Assembly: GCF_025490915.1 (NCBI RefSeq)
Contig: NZ_JANQBA010000001.1
Coordinates: forward strand, 372,001-436,000
Source: Lacticaseibacillus parakribbianus
GTDB lineage: Bacteria; Bacillota; Bacilli; Lactobacillales; Lactobacillaceae
DNA: 64,000 nt
Direction of reading: 5' to 3'
The notes under the pieces were generated by a model that searched no databases, was not told the DNA's origin, and saw only the letters and a program-made list of their open reading frames with translations. A program made the translations under genes and the position numbers. Positions 42,685 through 51,107 of the stretch are shown in pieces. Each line of letters starts with the position of its first letter. Position 1 is the stretch's first letter.

Positions 42685-43353
42685 CTACTCAAAGTACGTG
42701 ACGTTGTCGACGTGCGGCAACGCGCGAATCGCCGCGGTCAGATCCGGCCTGCGGTCATCCACCTCGAGGATCATAATCGCCTTGTCGCCCTTGGCCTCGC
42801 GGGTGACGGTCATCGTGCCGATGTTCACGTTGGCCGCACTCAAGACGTTGGTCACCGCGGCGATCATCCCCGGCACGTCCTGGTGAACGGTGACGAAGGT
42901 CGGCGTCCCCATCGCCAGTGTGATCTTGAAGCCGTTGATTTCGGAAATCTGAATGTTGCCACCGCCGATCGACACCCCGAGGACGGACAGCTGGCGACTG
43001 CCCTTCTTCAAAATAATCCGCGCGGTGTTCGGGTGGTCGACCTTGTCGCTTTTGGGCACGAAGGTCACCTTGATCCCCGCTTCATGGGCCAGCCGCAGCG
43101 AGTCGGGCAGCCGCCGGTCGTCCGGATCCATGCCCAAGAGGCCGCCGACCAGCGCGATGTCGGTGCCGTGGCCGCGGTAGGTTTTGGCGAAGGACTCGTA
43201 GAGGTAGATGTCGACGCGTTCCGGTTGCTCGCCGAAAATGTTACGCACCACCTTCCCAATCCTGGCGGCGCCGGCGGTGTGCGAGGAGCTGGGCCCCACC
43301 ATCACCGGCCCGATAATGTCAAACACGCTGTGAAACCGGACTTCTTTTGCCAT
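42685..43353 (-). CDS. sdaAB: L-serine dehydratase, beta subunit
   Basis: 222 residues. The N-terminal domain has FDIIGPVMVGPSSSHTAGA, conserved in serine dehydratase beta chains; the C-terminal ~80 residues form an ACT domain (VTVHQDVPGMIAAVTNVLS). First gene of the sdaAB-sdaAA operon, with a recognisable promoter. Confidence 0.95.
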   Translation of the reverse strand: MAKEVRFHSVFDIIGPVMVGPSSSHTAGAARIGKVVRNIFGEQPERVDIYLYESFAKTYRGHGTDIALVGGLLGMDPDDRRLPDSLRLAHEAGIKVTFVPKSDKVDHPNTARIILKKGSRQLSVLGVSIGGGNIQISEINGFKITLAMGTPTFVTVHQDVPGMIAAVTNVLSAANVNIGTMTVTREAKGDKAIMILEVDDRRPDLTAAIRALPHVDNVTYFE

Positions 43354-43417
43354 GTTCGTCTTCCTTTATTCGACCAATCGCTGGCCGCGAATACGCCGCC
43401 ATCGCGGCGCCGCCTTC

Positions 43418-43446
43418 ATCTAACCATTTTGGCAAGGCGGCGTCAA
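43418..43446 (-). promoter_or_regulatory. promoter of sdaAB-sdaAA
   Basis: Reverse-complement TTGACG, 17-bp spacer, TTAGAT. Confidence 0.6.
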
Positions 43447-43462
43447 CCGTCAGCACCGCGTC

Positions 43463-43493
43463 AAAAAAAAGCGGCGAATCAACGATTCGCCGC
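43463..43493 (-). terminator. terminator of mecA
   Basis: Ten-base perfect arms (43471-43480, 43484-43493) followed by eight U on the reverse strand. Confidence 0.92.
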
Positions 43494-43499
43494 GGGTGA

Positions 43500-44183
43500 T
43501 TACTTGAAGTAGTACCGACCGGTTTCCAAGGCGCTGGTCGGCATCAAAAGCTCGCCGTACTCGGACAACACGGCGCTTGAAATCGCGACCTTGTCGCCGT
43601 ACTCCAGGGCCACCGCGATCTGATCCTTGGCGTCTTCCGGCGTGACGTGGTTGGGGTAGAAGGTCAACACGAGGTAGTAGTGGTGATTGTAGCTGTAAAG
43701 GTCGCTTGACGCGCCCTCGAGCCGCAGTGCCTGCGCCAGGCCGATGAAGGCCTCAAAGTCGCCGAGCTCAAGCACCAGCTCCTCTTTGCCCTCGTCGTTG
43801 ACCGAGATGTAGCTACCTTCGTCCGAGGCGTCCTCGTCGGCGGTGTCCAGCTGGTTGAGCTGCGAGCGGATGAAGTCCGGCACCCCGATATCCGTATCCG
43901 GTGCATCTTCGGTCTGGTCGTCCGCACCGTCGTCGTCCGCATCTTGCTGCGAGCGGCTGATCAGAAGCTCCAGCCCGGACTGGCTTGGCATCACCTGGAA
44001 GGTGACCGCCGCGTCGGTGGAGAAGCTGTGGTCTTGGTCGACCTCGTCCAGAATACCGTAGAAGAAGTTTTCGATCTGCTTGTGGTTGCCGAGCAGGTCC
44101 AAAACCGTGATGCCGCGTTCGGCAAGGTCCTCGTTGCCCAGTAAGACGCGAATCGTGTTGTCGTTGATGCGTTCCATTTCCAT
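43500..44183 (-). CDS. mecA: adaptor protein MecA
   Basis: 227 residues. MEMERINDNTIRVLL at the N-terminus, an acidic Asp-rich linker (QQDADDDGADDQTEDAPD) and a C-terminal domain with LYSYNHHYYLVL fit MecA, which delivers substrates to ClpC-ClpP. The ATG at 44183 has AGGTG 7 nt upstream; the longer open frame runs through the promoter. It lies downstream of spx, the usual pairing in lactobacilli. Confidence 0.93.
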   Translation of the reverse strand: MEMERINDNTIRVLLGNEDLAERGITVLDLLGNHKQIENFFYGILDEVDQDHSFSTDAAVTFQVMPSQSGLELLISRSQQDADDDGADDQTEDAPDTDIGVPDFIRSQLNQLDTADEDASDEGSYISVNDEGKEELVLELGDFEAFIGLAQALRLEGASSDLYSYNHHYYLVLTFYPNHVTPEDAKDQIAVALEYGDKVAISSAVLSEYGELLMPTSALETGRYYFK

Positions 44184-44242
44184 ATGATTGCACCTCACTT
44201 TGCCAGCAAATATGGTGACTGTGAAAGTCCCATCGCTTGGAC

Positions 44243-44271
44243 ATTCTACGCGTCCCCCTGCCAGAATGCAA
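44243..44271 (-). promoter_or_regulatory. promoter of mecA
   Basis: Reverse-complement TTGCAT, 17-bp spacer, TAGAAT, ahead of a ~55-nt leader. Confidence 0.7.
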
Positions 44272-44326
44272 GCATCCCACTGACTAAATACAAGTGTCTG
44301 CGCCAGGCGGCCACTCCGACCGCACC

Positions 44327-44356
44327 AAAACAGCACCGACGGCGGCCGGTGCTGTT
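44327..44356 (-). terminator. terminator of spx
   Basis: AACAGCACCG/CGGTGCTGTT stem (44329-44338, 44347-44356) with a short U-run. Confidence 0.75.
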
Positions 44357-44371
44357 AACGGGGACATGTGG

Positions 44372-44770
44372 CTAAAAACCGGCGAGCAGCTGCGCTTGCT
44401 GCAGCTCGACGGCGCGAACCTCGCGCGGCAGGAAGCGGCGCATCTCGTCTTCATTGAAGCCCACCTGCAGCCGCTTTTCATCCATGATGATCGGCCGCCG
44501 CAGCAGCCCGGGATGCGCGACCACCAGCGCGATTAGTTGGTTGGTGGTCAAAGACTCGAGATCGAGGTTCAGCTCCATGAACGTCTTGGACCTAGTTGAG
44601 ATGATCTCGGCGGTGCCTTCTTCGGTCATCGCCATGATCCGCTTGAGTTCTTCCGGCTGCAGCGGATCCGCCACCACGTTGCGTTCCTGATAGGCAATGT
44701 GCCGGGCGTTCAGCCACAGCCGCGCCTTGCGACAGGACGTGCAACTCGGGGATGTGAATAACAGGATCAT
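44372..44770 (-). CDS. spx: Spx/ArsC-family regulator
   Basis: 132 residues, the family length. [16 protein letters not shown] carries the redox CxxC (Cys10, Cys13), and [25 protein letters not shown] is the conserved C-terminal signature with the RPI motif. Spx binds the RNA polymerase alpha C-terminal domain and reprograms transcription under disulfide stress. The ATG at 44770 follows GGAGCGATAGCT. A paralogue elsewhere in the genome is common in lactobacilli. Confidence 0.92.
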   Translation of the reverse strand: MILLFTSPSCTSCRKARLWLNARHIAYQERNVVADPLQPEELKRIMAMTEEGTAEIISTRSKTFMELNLDLESLTTNQLIALVVAHPGLLRRPIIMDEKRLQVGFNEDEMRRFLPREVRAVELQQAQLLAGF

Positions 44771-44819
44771 AGCTATCGCTCCAATCTGTGCGGGTCGAAT
44801 CCAACTTGTCTACCCGTTA

Positions 44820-44849
44820 ATTATAAAGGATTGAAGTAAGCGTAAACAA
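44820..44849 (-). promoter_or_regulatory. promoter of spx
   Basis: Reverse-complement TTGTTT, 18-bp spacer, perfect TATAAT. Confidence 0.65.
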
Positions 44850-44850
44850 T

Positions 44851-45019
44851 CACATTTGAAAAATTATTTTTGTGGGAAGCTGCTCGCACAGTCGTTCGTC
44901 CCGGCAATCGTCGCCGCGACGATCGCCGGTCGGATCGGGTGAAACACTGGCGAGGCCCGGCGTCTTGCCACCCCACCCGTCTCGCCTAAAACCGAAAAAT
45001 AATTTTCAGCTTAAATGTG
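44851..45019 (-). repeat. inverted-repeat-bounded intergenic element
   Basis: A perfect 12-bp AT-rich inverted repeat (44860-44871 and 44995-45006) is extended outward by CACATTT/AAATGTG (44851-44857, 45013-45019), enclosing ~120 GC-rich bases. Inside are a 7-bp hairpin ATCGTCG/CGACGAT and a GGCGAG/CTCGCC pairing. The outer repeat overlaps the last codons of the metallo-hydrolase gene. It could be a MITE-like element or a structured RNA; strand is not certain. Confidence 0.5.
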
Positions 45020-45748
45020 TATTACTTTTTTGGTTGAGGCCAGTGATGTCGGCACCGCACCGGCCGCCGCCTGGGCCTCGGCCAGAAGTTTTGGCAGCGC
45101 CACTTGCTGCGGCAGGTGCGTCAACAGCAGCGCCTTGGCCCCGGCGGCCTGGGCCAGCTCGCCGGCCTGCGTGGCCGTCAGGTGCCACAGCGGGGCGGGA
45201 TGAGCGGCGAGGAAATTGGTGTCGGCCATCAGCAGATCGGCGCCTTGGGCGAAGGGCGCAAGCGCCGGGAAGGCCCGGGTGTCCGACGTGTTGACCAGCA
45301 CTTTGCCCGTGGTGGTTTCGCGGATTCGCACCGCAAAGGCCGGCACCGGGTGCTCGGTTTCCAGGAAGGTCAGCTCAAGCGGCCCGAGGTGAAGCGTGGT
45401 GTCTGCCGTGTAGCCGACCCCGCGGGTGAAGCCGCCGAAGGTCAAGGCCGCGAAGTTCAAGGGGTCCTTGGTGTGACCGTATATCGGCAGCGGCAGCGTT
45501 TTTTGGTCGTCTTGGTGCAGCTGGTAGTAGTACTGCAGCACCCCGACGTCGGCGGCGTGGTCGTGGTGGTAGTGGGTCAGCAACACCCCGTCCAGCTGCT
45601 CGGGCGGACAAACCTGCTCAAGCGCCAGCAACGCGCCGCTGCCGCAGTCCATCAGCAGGCGGTAGTCCCCGCTTTCGACCAGGTAGGCGCTGGTGCCCAC
45701 CCCGTGGTCGGGGTAGCCCCCGTAATAACCCAAAATTGTTAATTTCAT
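45011..45748 (-). CDS. MBL-fold metallo-hydrolase (YhfI-like)
   Basis: 245 residues. LLTHYHHDHAADV (His59, His61, Asp63, His64), then a TEHPVPAFA histidine, LMADTNF and LLTHLPQQ give the full metal-binding set of the RNase Z-like branch. The substrate is unknown; YhfI of Bacillus has 3',5'-cyclic nucleotide and related activities reported only for some homologues. The ATG at 45748 follows AGGGGAAATTGAACCG. Monocistronic, divergent from the next gene. Confidence 0.85.
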   Translation of the reverse strand: MKLTILGYYGGYPDHGVGTSAYLVESGDYRLLMDCGSGALLALEQVCPPEQLDGVLLTHYHHDHAADVGVLQYYYQLHQDDQKTLPLPIYGHTKDPLNFAALTFGGFTRGVGYTADTTLHLGPLELTFLETEHPVPAFAVRIRETTTGKVLVNTSDTRAFPALAPFAQGADLLMADTNFLAAHPAPLWHLTATQAGELAQAAGAKALLLTHLPQQVALPKLLAEAQAAAGAVPTSLASTKKVIHI

Positions 45749-45807
45749 CGGTTCAATTTCCCCTTTCCGGAATGAAAGCGTGTTAGACTTGGTTTGGAGG
45801 TGGTCTC

Positions 45808-46386
45808 ATGACCAATAAAGTACAAATGACACTGGGGACACGATATTACCTAAAGCGTTTGCTGCGGCAAAACCCGCAGCACATGCTGCTGCTGGACGGC
45901 CTGGTGCAGGGCCAAAGCGGCGCGTTGCTGGACCCAAGCGGCACCGCCCACTTCGCCGCGCCGATGCGCGGCACGGTGCTGGCTCGGCAAGGCGCGTTGC
46001 CCGAAACCGGCTACGTTCACGTCGCCTACTTTCGCCTGAGCAAGGATGACGCGCCGATTTTTGCCGCCGAAGCCCGCAAGCTCGTCGAGCAGTCCGACCG
46101 CCTGAGCGGCCTTGAGGGCATGTGGCTGCTCCAGACCCAAAGCAAGATTCTCGAATTCGTGCTGCTTTCGGCCTGGCAGCGGCGCCTCGACGTGTTCGCC
46201 GCCAAGGGAACACCGCTGTACGCGCCGCTGACCCCGTTCATCAAGCTAGCCGGCCAGGGCCTGGGTTACCACGAGGCGGCCTACCGCATCAGCGACCCCA
46301 ACGCCACGGCGCCGGACTTTGACGAGCACGAGGACAAGCGGCCGCTGACGCTGGCAGACCTGTTCAAAAAGACGCCAACCGCCTGA
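45808..46386 (+). CDS. putative antibiotic-biosynthesis-monooxygenase (ABM)-like protein
   Basis: 192 residues. The central region (YVHVAYFRLSKDDAPIFAAE, WLLQTQSKILEFVLLSAWQ) resembles the ABM/HmoB-TRAP fold, where a beta-strand-helix pattern ends in a W-containing strand; the first ~65 residues are family-specific. Firmicutes TRAP/HmoB proteins have a similar layout. The key residues for heme cleavage cannot be confirmed. The ATG at 45808 follows GGAGGTGGTCTC. Function is tentative. Confidence 0.55.
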   Translation: MTNKVQMTLGTRYYLKRLLRQNPQHMLLLDGLVQGQSGALLDPSGTAHFAAPMRGTVLARQGALPETGYVHVAYFRLSKDDAPIFAAEARKLVEQSDRLSGLEGMWLLQTQSKILEFVLLSAWQRRLDVFAAKGTPLYAPLTPFIKLAGQGLGYHEAAYRISDPNATAPDFDEHEDKRPLTLADLFKKTPTA

Positions 46387-48399
46387 TCAGCGGCGCGAGT
46401 CTGACGCAAGCAGCGACAGCCGCACCGTCAGGCCGGCGAAGGCCAGGTAGACGCCGGCGAACACCGCGATGACCAGCGCCACCATGCCCACGCCGGGGTC
46501 GTCCAGCATGATGCCGATCAGCCGCACGACCAAGCTGGTGTTGACGGTGCCAAAGGCCAGCGGCAAGAGGAACACCGTCAGCGTCTCAAGCCACAGCACC
46601 CGGCGCAGGCTCGCCTCGGGCATCCCCAGCTGGCGCAGCGTCGCGCTGGCGCTTTCGGTTTGGGTCTGAACCAGCAGCTGCTTCATCAGCAAGATGCTGG
46701 CGGTGGCGACCAGGAACACGAAGCCGGTCAAGACCGCAATGAAGAGCCCCAGCCCAAAGGTCGCGTTCATCACCTTGACCATCGGCCGCCTCAAGTTTAC
46801 CGCACTGCGCGAGAGTTGCGCGGCCTCTTTGGCCGTCTTGCTTTGGCGCAGTGCTTTTTTGCCCTTCAAGGCCGCTTGGTCAAAGGAGACGTAATCCGCC
46901 GGGTCGGCCGAATCAAGCGCCGCCAGGAAGTGCCCCACTGCGGCCTCGTGCCGCAGCGCATAGCCGTGCAACACGTCCTGGGGGGCCGCTAAGGCGTCGT
47001 AAACGGCATCGGTCACCACCAGGGCCCGGTCGAAGTAGGCGTCGGCCCCCAGCGGGTAGCGGCTGGTGAACTGGGTGACCGTAAGCGCCGTGTTGGTGCG
47101 GGAAAGCCGCACCCGCCAGCCCGAGCGGTGCTTCAGCCAGGTGTTTTGCATCAGGGCCCGGCCGTAAACGACCAGCAGCGCCTGGTCACCGCTCAAGGCG
47201 ACGTTCGGCAGGTCCGGCTGGTCGCGCTGCACCCGGCGGTAGGCGCTTTGGGCGATTACGTTGTAAATCGTGCGGTCGCCGTCCGGATCGGCCGCGCTGG
47301 CCAGTTGGCCGGCGGCAAGCTTCGTGTCAAGCGTCACGTGCCGCTGCACCCAGCCTGGCTGCAGCTTTTTCATGAAGGCGGTGCGGCCGTGGGTGGACAC
47401 CACCGCGTCCATGGCGATCGACTGCTGCACGGTCGCCTGGCTGAACTGGTACAGCATCGCCCCGGAACCCAGCACCGTCATGGTCAGCGTCGCCAGCATC
47501 GTGGTCAAAAACAGCGACTGACTGTTGTTGCGCAGCCGCCGACGCAGATCCACCAGCGCCAAAAGCGCGGTGGCGCGGCGCTTGAGCCGCGTCTGGCTCA
47601 GCGCTGCGACCACCACCGGCAGCGTGTGGCGAAACATCATGGCGGTGCCGGCAAGCCCCGCCATGATGATGCCACCCCACAGCAGAAAGAGGCTTCGCGC
47701 GTCGTTCAGCCGGTACGTCCAGCCGATCAGGTTGTAGGCGCCGATATGCGCCGCCATCAGCAGCGCCGCCCCGAGCAGCGCCCACACCACGCGCCACCCG
47801 GTCAAAGGCTCAAGTGTTGGGTTCTGACCGGCTCGCCACAGCGGTCGCTTCAGGGGGCTGGCGGTGACGTACAGCGCGTTGATGACCCCGAGCACGAGGT
47901 AGACGAGCGCAAACAGCGCGACCAGCTCGAGGGCCGCACGCGGCGACCACAACAGCCCGGTGGTGATGCCAAGCCCCATCAGCCGCACCAACCCCATCAC
48001 GAAGAACTTGGACAACAATACCCCAAGTGTCAGCCCGACGCCAAGCGCCACCGCCCCCTGGATCAGGGCCTGCACGACAAGGCTGACTCCCACCCGGCGG
48101 GCCGACAGCCCCAACAGGCGGTAAACCCCGATTTCGCGGTCGCGCCGGGCCACCAGCACCGCGTTCATGTAAAGCAGAAACACGATGGTGAACAGCAAGA
48201 TCACGACGACGGTGAACACCAAAAAGGCCGGCACCATGTCCGGTGTCAAGGCGCCGGCGTCCAACCGCGCCATCAGCCGCTGGTCTTCGGTCATCGCAAG
48301 CACCGCGTAAAGCACCGCGATGATGGCCCCGGCCATCAGGGCGAACAGCCAGGTGGTGGTGGCGTGGCGCCTCAAGTCACGTCCGATCAACTGCCGCAC
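46387..48399 (-). CDS. Bce-type ABC transporter permease
   Basis: 670 residues. Ten hydrophobic spans with a large extracellular domain of roughly 220 residues between spans 7 and 8 (about residues 320-540), plus FtsX-type segments (RDREIGVYRLLGLSARRVG), the architecture of BceB/VraG peptide-detoxification permeases. I use the GTG at 48399 (GGGGGAGG 8 nt upstream), which overlaps the ATPase gene by 23 bases. It should confer resistance to, and help sense, cell-wall-active peptides; the specific peptide is unknown. Confidence 0.9.
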   Translation of the reverse strand: MRQLIGRDLRRHATTTWLFALMAGAIIAVLYAVLAMTEDQRLMARLDAGALTPDMVPAFLVFTVVVILLFTIVFLLYMNAVLVARRDREIGVYRLLGLSARRVGVSLVVQALIQGAVALGVGLTLGVLLSKFFVMGLVRLMGLGITTGLLWSPRAALELVALFALVYLVLGVINALYVTASPLKRPLWRAGQNPTLEPLTGWRVVWALLGAALLMAAHIGAYNLIGWTYRLNDARSLFLLWGGIIMAGLAGTAMMFRHTLPVVVAALSQTRLKRRATALLALVDLRRRLRNNSQSLFLTTMLATLTMTVLGSGAMLYQFSQATVQQSIAMDAVVSTHGRTAFMKKLQPGWVQRHVTLDTKLAAGQLASAADPDGDRTIYNVIAQSAYRRVQRDQPDLPNVALSGDQALLVVYGRALMQNTWLKHRSGWRVRLSRTNTALTVTQFTSRYPLGADAYFDRALVVTDAVYDALAAPQDVLHGYALRHEAAVGHFLAALDSADPADYVSFDQAALKGKKALRQSKTAKEAAQLSRSAVNLRRPMVKVMNATFGLGLFIAVLTGFVFLVATASILLMKQLLVQTQTESASATLRQLGMPEASLRRVLWLETLTVFLLPLAFGTVNTSLVVRLIGIMLDDPGVGMVALVIAVFAGVYLAFAGLTVRLSLLASDSRR

Positions 48400-49153
48400 G
48401 GTGCCGCCCTCCCCCATTGATGGTCGCTTCCATGTCGATGATGCTATTGAAGAACTGCTGCCGGCTGCCGCGCCTTGTCACCTCGGCGAAGTAGGCCCCG
48501 TCGCGGATGAAAATAATCCGGTTGCAAAAACTTGCGGTGAAGGCGTCGTGGGTCACCATCAGGATGGTCACGTCCTCCTCGAGGTTCAGCTTGGTCAGGT
48601 ACTGCAACAGCTCCGTGGCCGCCATCGAATCCAAGCTGCCGGTCGGCTCGTCCGCCAGAATCAAGCTGGGCTTGCCCAAAACCGCCCGGGCCGCCGTCAC
48701 CCGCTGGCGCTGGCCGGCAGAAAGCTGATCCGGGTAGCGTCCGAGCAGCCGCGTCAGCCCCAGGGTGTCGGCAATGTGGGCCAGCCGGGCATCGAGGTCC
48801 TTAGGCCGCGGCGGCACGAAGGTCTGCGGCAGCGTGATGTTATCGGCCACCGTCAAATCGGGCAGTAGGTTGAACTCCTGAAAGATAAAGCCGAGCTGCT
48901 CGCGGCGGTAGGCAGCCATCGCAGACTCGCTCATGGTCGCAAGCTCGGCGCCGGCCACCCAGACGCTGCCGCTGGTCGGGGTGTCAATGGTCGCCAGCAG
49001 GTTCAACAGCGTGGACTTGCCGGCACCGCTGGGCCCCATGATGCCGACGAACTCCCCGGCATCGATGCCAAAGCTCAGGTCGTTGAGGGCCGCCACTCGG
49101 TTGAACCGGTGGCCGTAGATTTTACTGAGGTGTTCCACACGCACGACTCGCAT
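48377..49153 (-). CDS. Bce-type ABC transporter ATP-binding protein
   Basis: 258 residues. Walker A GPSGAGKST, Q-loop FIFQEFNLL, signature LSAGQRQRV (Ala in place of the second Gly), Walker B LILADEPTGSLD and H-loop VTHDA. MacB/BceA-type. The ATG at 49153 follows AAGGGAGCGCTT. A GCCTGC/GCAGGC hairpin (reverse strand, about 49170-49188) lies in the leader just before the ribosome site. Confidence 0.92.
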   Translation of the reverse strand: MRVVRVEHLSKIYGHRFNRVAALNDLSFGIDAGEFVGIMGPSGAGKSTLLNLLATIDTPTSGSVWVAGAELATMSESAMAAYRREQLGFIFQEFNLLPDLTVADNITLPQTFVPPRPKDLDARLAHIADTLGLTRLLGRYPDQLSAGQRQRVTAARAVLGKPSLILADEPTGSLDSMAATELLQYLTKLNLEEDVTILMVTHDAFTASFCNRIIFIRDGAYFAEVTRRGSRQQFFNSIIDMEATINGGGRHRAAVDRT

Positions 49154-49198
49154 AAGCGCTCCCTTCACCGCCTGCGACGAATGCAGGCGTCCCCCTCA

Positions 49199-49232
49199 TT
49201 TTACCAGACTTGTTTGAAACATGTTTTACCAG
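49199..49232 (+). promoter_or_regulatory. direct repeat, candidate response-regulator site
   Basis: TTTTACCAG occurs at 49199-49207 and 49224-49232, 25 bp apart, bracketing the -35 of the regulator promoter (TTGTTT at 49210-49215, TAACAT at 49233-49238) in the divergent region of the Bce-like module. Confidence 0.4.
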
Positions 49233-49238
49233 TAACAT
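49210..49238 (+). promoter_or_regulatory. promoter of the two-component system
   Basis: TTGTTT, 17-bp spacer, TAACAT, 21 bases before the response-regulator start. Confidence 0.5.
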
Positions 49239-49259
49239 GGAGGTAATCGGAGGTAGCCA

Positions 49260-49934
49260 ATGTTTAAAATCATGATTGTGGAGGACGACCACACCATTTC
49301 TGAGCTCATCGCCAACGCCTTGACGAAGTGGCAGTTTGAGGCCGTCACGGTCACCGACTTCAACACCGTCGGGGCGCAATTCGCCGCGGCCAAGCCGGAC
49401 CTTGTGCTGCTCGACATCAACCTGCCGGTCTACGACGGGTACTACTGGGTCCAGCAGATCCGCGCGACCAGCCAGGTGCCGGTGATTTTCATCTCCAGCC
49501 GCAACACCAACATGGACATGGTGATGGCGATGAACCTCGGGGCCGACGACTTCGTCAACAAGCCCTTTGCCATCGAGGTGCTGATTGCCAAGATCAACGC
49601 CCTGCTGCGCCGCACCTACAACTACGGCGATGCCGCCGGCGACGCCTTGACCCACAACGGGCTGACCCTCAGCCTGCAAAACGGCATGGCCGCGGTCGGC
49701 GACGTGCAGATCAACCTGTCCAAAAACGAGTACAAGCTGCTGCAGATTCTGATGCGGGCCCATGGCACCACGGTCAGCCGCTCCCGGCTGCTCAAGGACC
49801 TGTGGCAAGACGAGCGGTTCGTCGACGACAACACCCTGACGGTCAACATCAACCGGCTGCGCCGCAAGATTGCCGACGCGGGGCTGCCGGATTACATCGA
49901 AACCAAGGTCGGCCAGGGCTACATCGTCCCTTAA
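49260..49934 (+). CDS. OmpR-family response regulator (BceR-like)
   Basis: 224 residues. Receiver domain with acidic pocket EDD (8-10), phosphorylated Asp52 (LVLLDINLP) and Lys of NKPF; C-terminal winged helix (LSKNEYKLLQIL, DNTLTVNINRLRRKI). The ATG at 49260 follows ATCGGAGGTAGCCA. It is 13 bases before the kinase gene and divergent from the transporter genes, the typical regulation module. Confidence 0.94.
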   Translation: MFKIMIVEDDHTISELIANALTKWQFEAVTVTDFNTVGAQFAAAKPDLVLLDINLPVYDGYYWVQQIRATSQVPVIFISSRNTNMDMVMAMNLGADDFVNKPFAIEVLIAKINALLRRTYNYGDAAGDALTHNGLTLSLQNGMAAVGDVQINLSKNEYKLLQILMRAHGTTVSRSRLLKDLWQDERFVDDNTLTVNINRLRRKIADAGLPDYIETKVGQGYIVP

Positions 49935-49947
49935 CAAGGAGGTCAAC

Positions 49948-51000
49948 ATGCGCGATTACTTGCAAGACCACGTCGGGCAGCTCCTGTTGTTTGTGCTGGG
50001 CCTAATCCTCTTTTGCTTTGGCATCTGGCTGGATCCCGGCCAGCGGGTGAACGCCAGCACCTTGGTCTACATGGCGGCGTTGGCCCTGCTCGCCGCCGCC
50101 TTTGCGGTGTGGTGGCAGGCGCGGCGCGAGCGGCGCTTCAAGCGCCAGCTGGAGGACCGCGCGGCCGCCGGTCAAAACGCCTTGGACTGGCCGCTGCCGG
50201 CCGCCAGCAACCGGCGCGAGCAGGCGGTGGTGACGGCCTACAACCACGTGCTGCAGGCGCATCTGCAGGACCGCTCGGCGCTTTTGGCCGCCCAGGCGGA
50301 TCAAAAGGCCTTCATCGACTCCTGGGTTCACGAGATCAAGGTGCCACTGGCCGCCAGCACCCTGCTGGTCGACAGCCTGGATGGCCAGGCCCCGGAGCAG
50401 CCGCTGGACGACATGGCCCTGCAGCTGGACGCAATCGACCACTACGTCGAGCAGGTGCTTTACTACTCGCGCCTCGACAGCTTCTCCAAGGACTACCTGC
50501 TGCGCGAGTACCGGCTGCGCCCGGTGCTGGACGCGGCGATTGTCGCCCAGCGCAACAGCTTCATCGCCCGTCACATCAGCTTTGAGGCCCAAGGCGACGC
50601 GACGGTGGTGACCGACAGCAAGTGGCTGGGCTTCATTCTCGCCCAGATCATCTCCAACGCCTTGAAGTACACGGCGCCGGGCGGCAAGCTGGTGGCGACC
50701 ATCGCGGCCGGCAACGACGCGGTCACCCTGGCCCTGCAAGACACCGGCATCGGCATCCCCCAAGACGAACTGCACCGCGTGTTTGAAAAAGGGTTCACCG
50801 GCACCAACGGCCGCAACGCCAACCAAAAGTCCACGGGCCTGGGCCTGTACTTGGCCGCCCAGCTGAGCGAGAAGCTGGGCCACCACCTGACCATCACCTC
50901 GACGGTCGGCACCGGCACCACGGTGACGCTCCACTTCCCCCACCTGGCCTACTACGGCGAAAGCGGCAGCACCCTGACCAAGCCCCAGCTGAAACATTGA
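49948..51000 (+). CDS. intramembrane-sensing histidine kinase (BceS-like)
   Basis: 350 residues. Two N-terminal spans (about 10-28 and 38-57) with a very short extracellular loop, hence no own sensor domain; H-box SWVHEIKVPL with His128; N-box QIISNALKY; G-boxes DTGIGIP and STGLGLYL. Bce-type kinases sense peptides through the transporter permease. The ATG at 49948 follows AAGGAGGTCAAC. Confidence 0.93.
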   Translation: MRDYLQDHVGQLLLFVLGLILFCFGIWLDPGQRVNASTLVYMAALALLAAAFAVWWQARRERRFKRQLEDRAAAGQNALDWPLPAASNRREQAVVTAYNHVLQAHLQDRSALLAAQADQKAFIDSWVHEIKVPLAASTLLVDSLDGQAPEQPLDDMALQLDAIDHYVEQVLYYSRLDSFSKDYLLREYRLRPVLDAAIVAQRNSFIARHISFEAQGDATVVTDSKWLGFILAQIISNALKYTAPGGKLVATIAAGNDAVTLALQDTGIGIPQDELHRVFEKGFTGTNGRNANQKSTGLGLYLAAQLSEKLGHHLTITSTVGTGTTVTLHFPHLAYYGESGSTLTKPQLKH

Positions 51001-51002
51001 CC

Positions 51003-51055
51003 GGCAGTCAAAACCCGGCCCCTTCGTCCAAGCACGACGAAGGGGCCGGGTTTTT
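51003..51055. terminator. bidirectional terminator between the kinase gene and nrdG
   Basis: Arms CCCGGCCCCTTCGTC (51014-51028) and its complement (51036-51050), extended outward by GGCAGTC/GACTGCC, one of the longest near-perfect stems in the window. Confidence 0.9.
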
Positions 51056-51107
51056 GACTGCCGCTGACGCGAGGAACCCGCAAGCCGCTCGGGCCGCCTG
51101 GGAGCGG

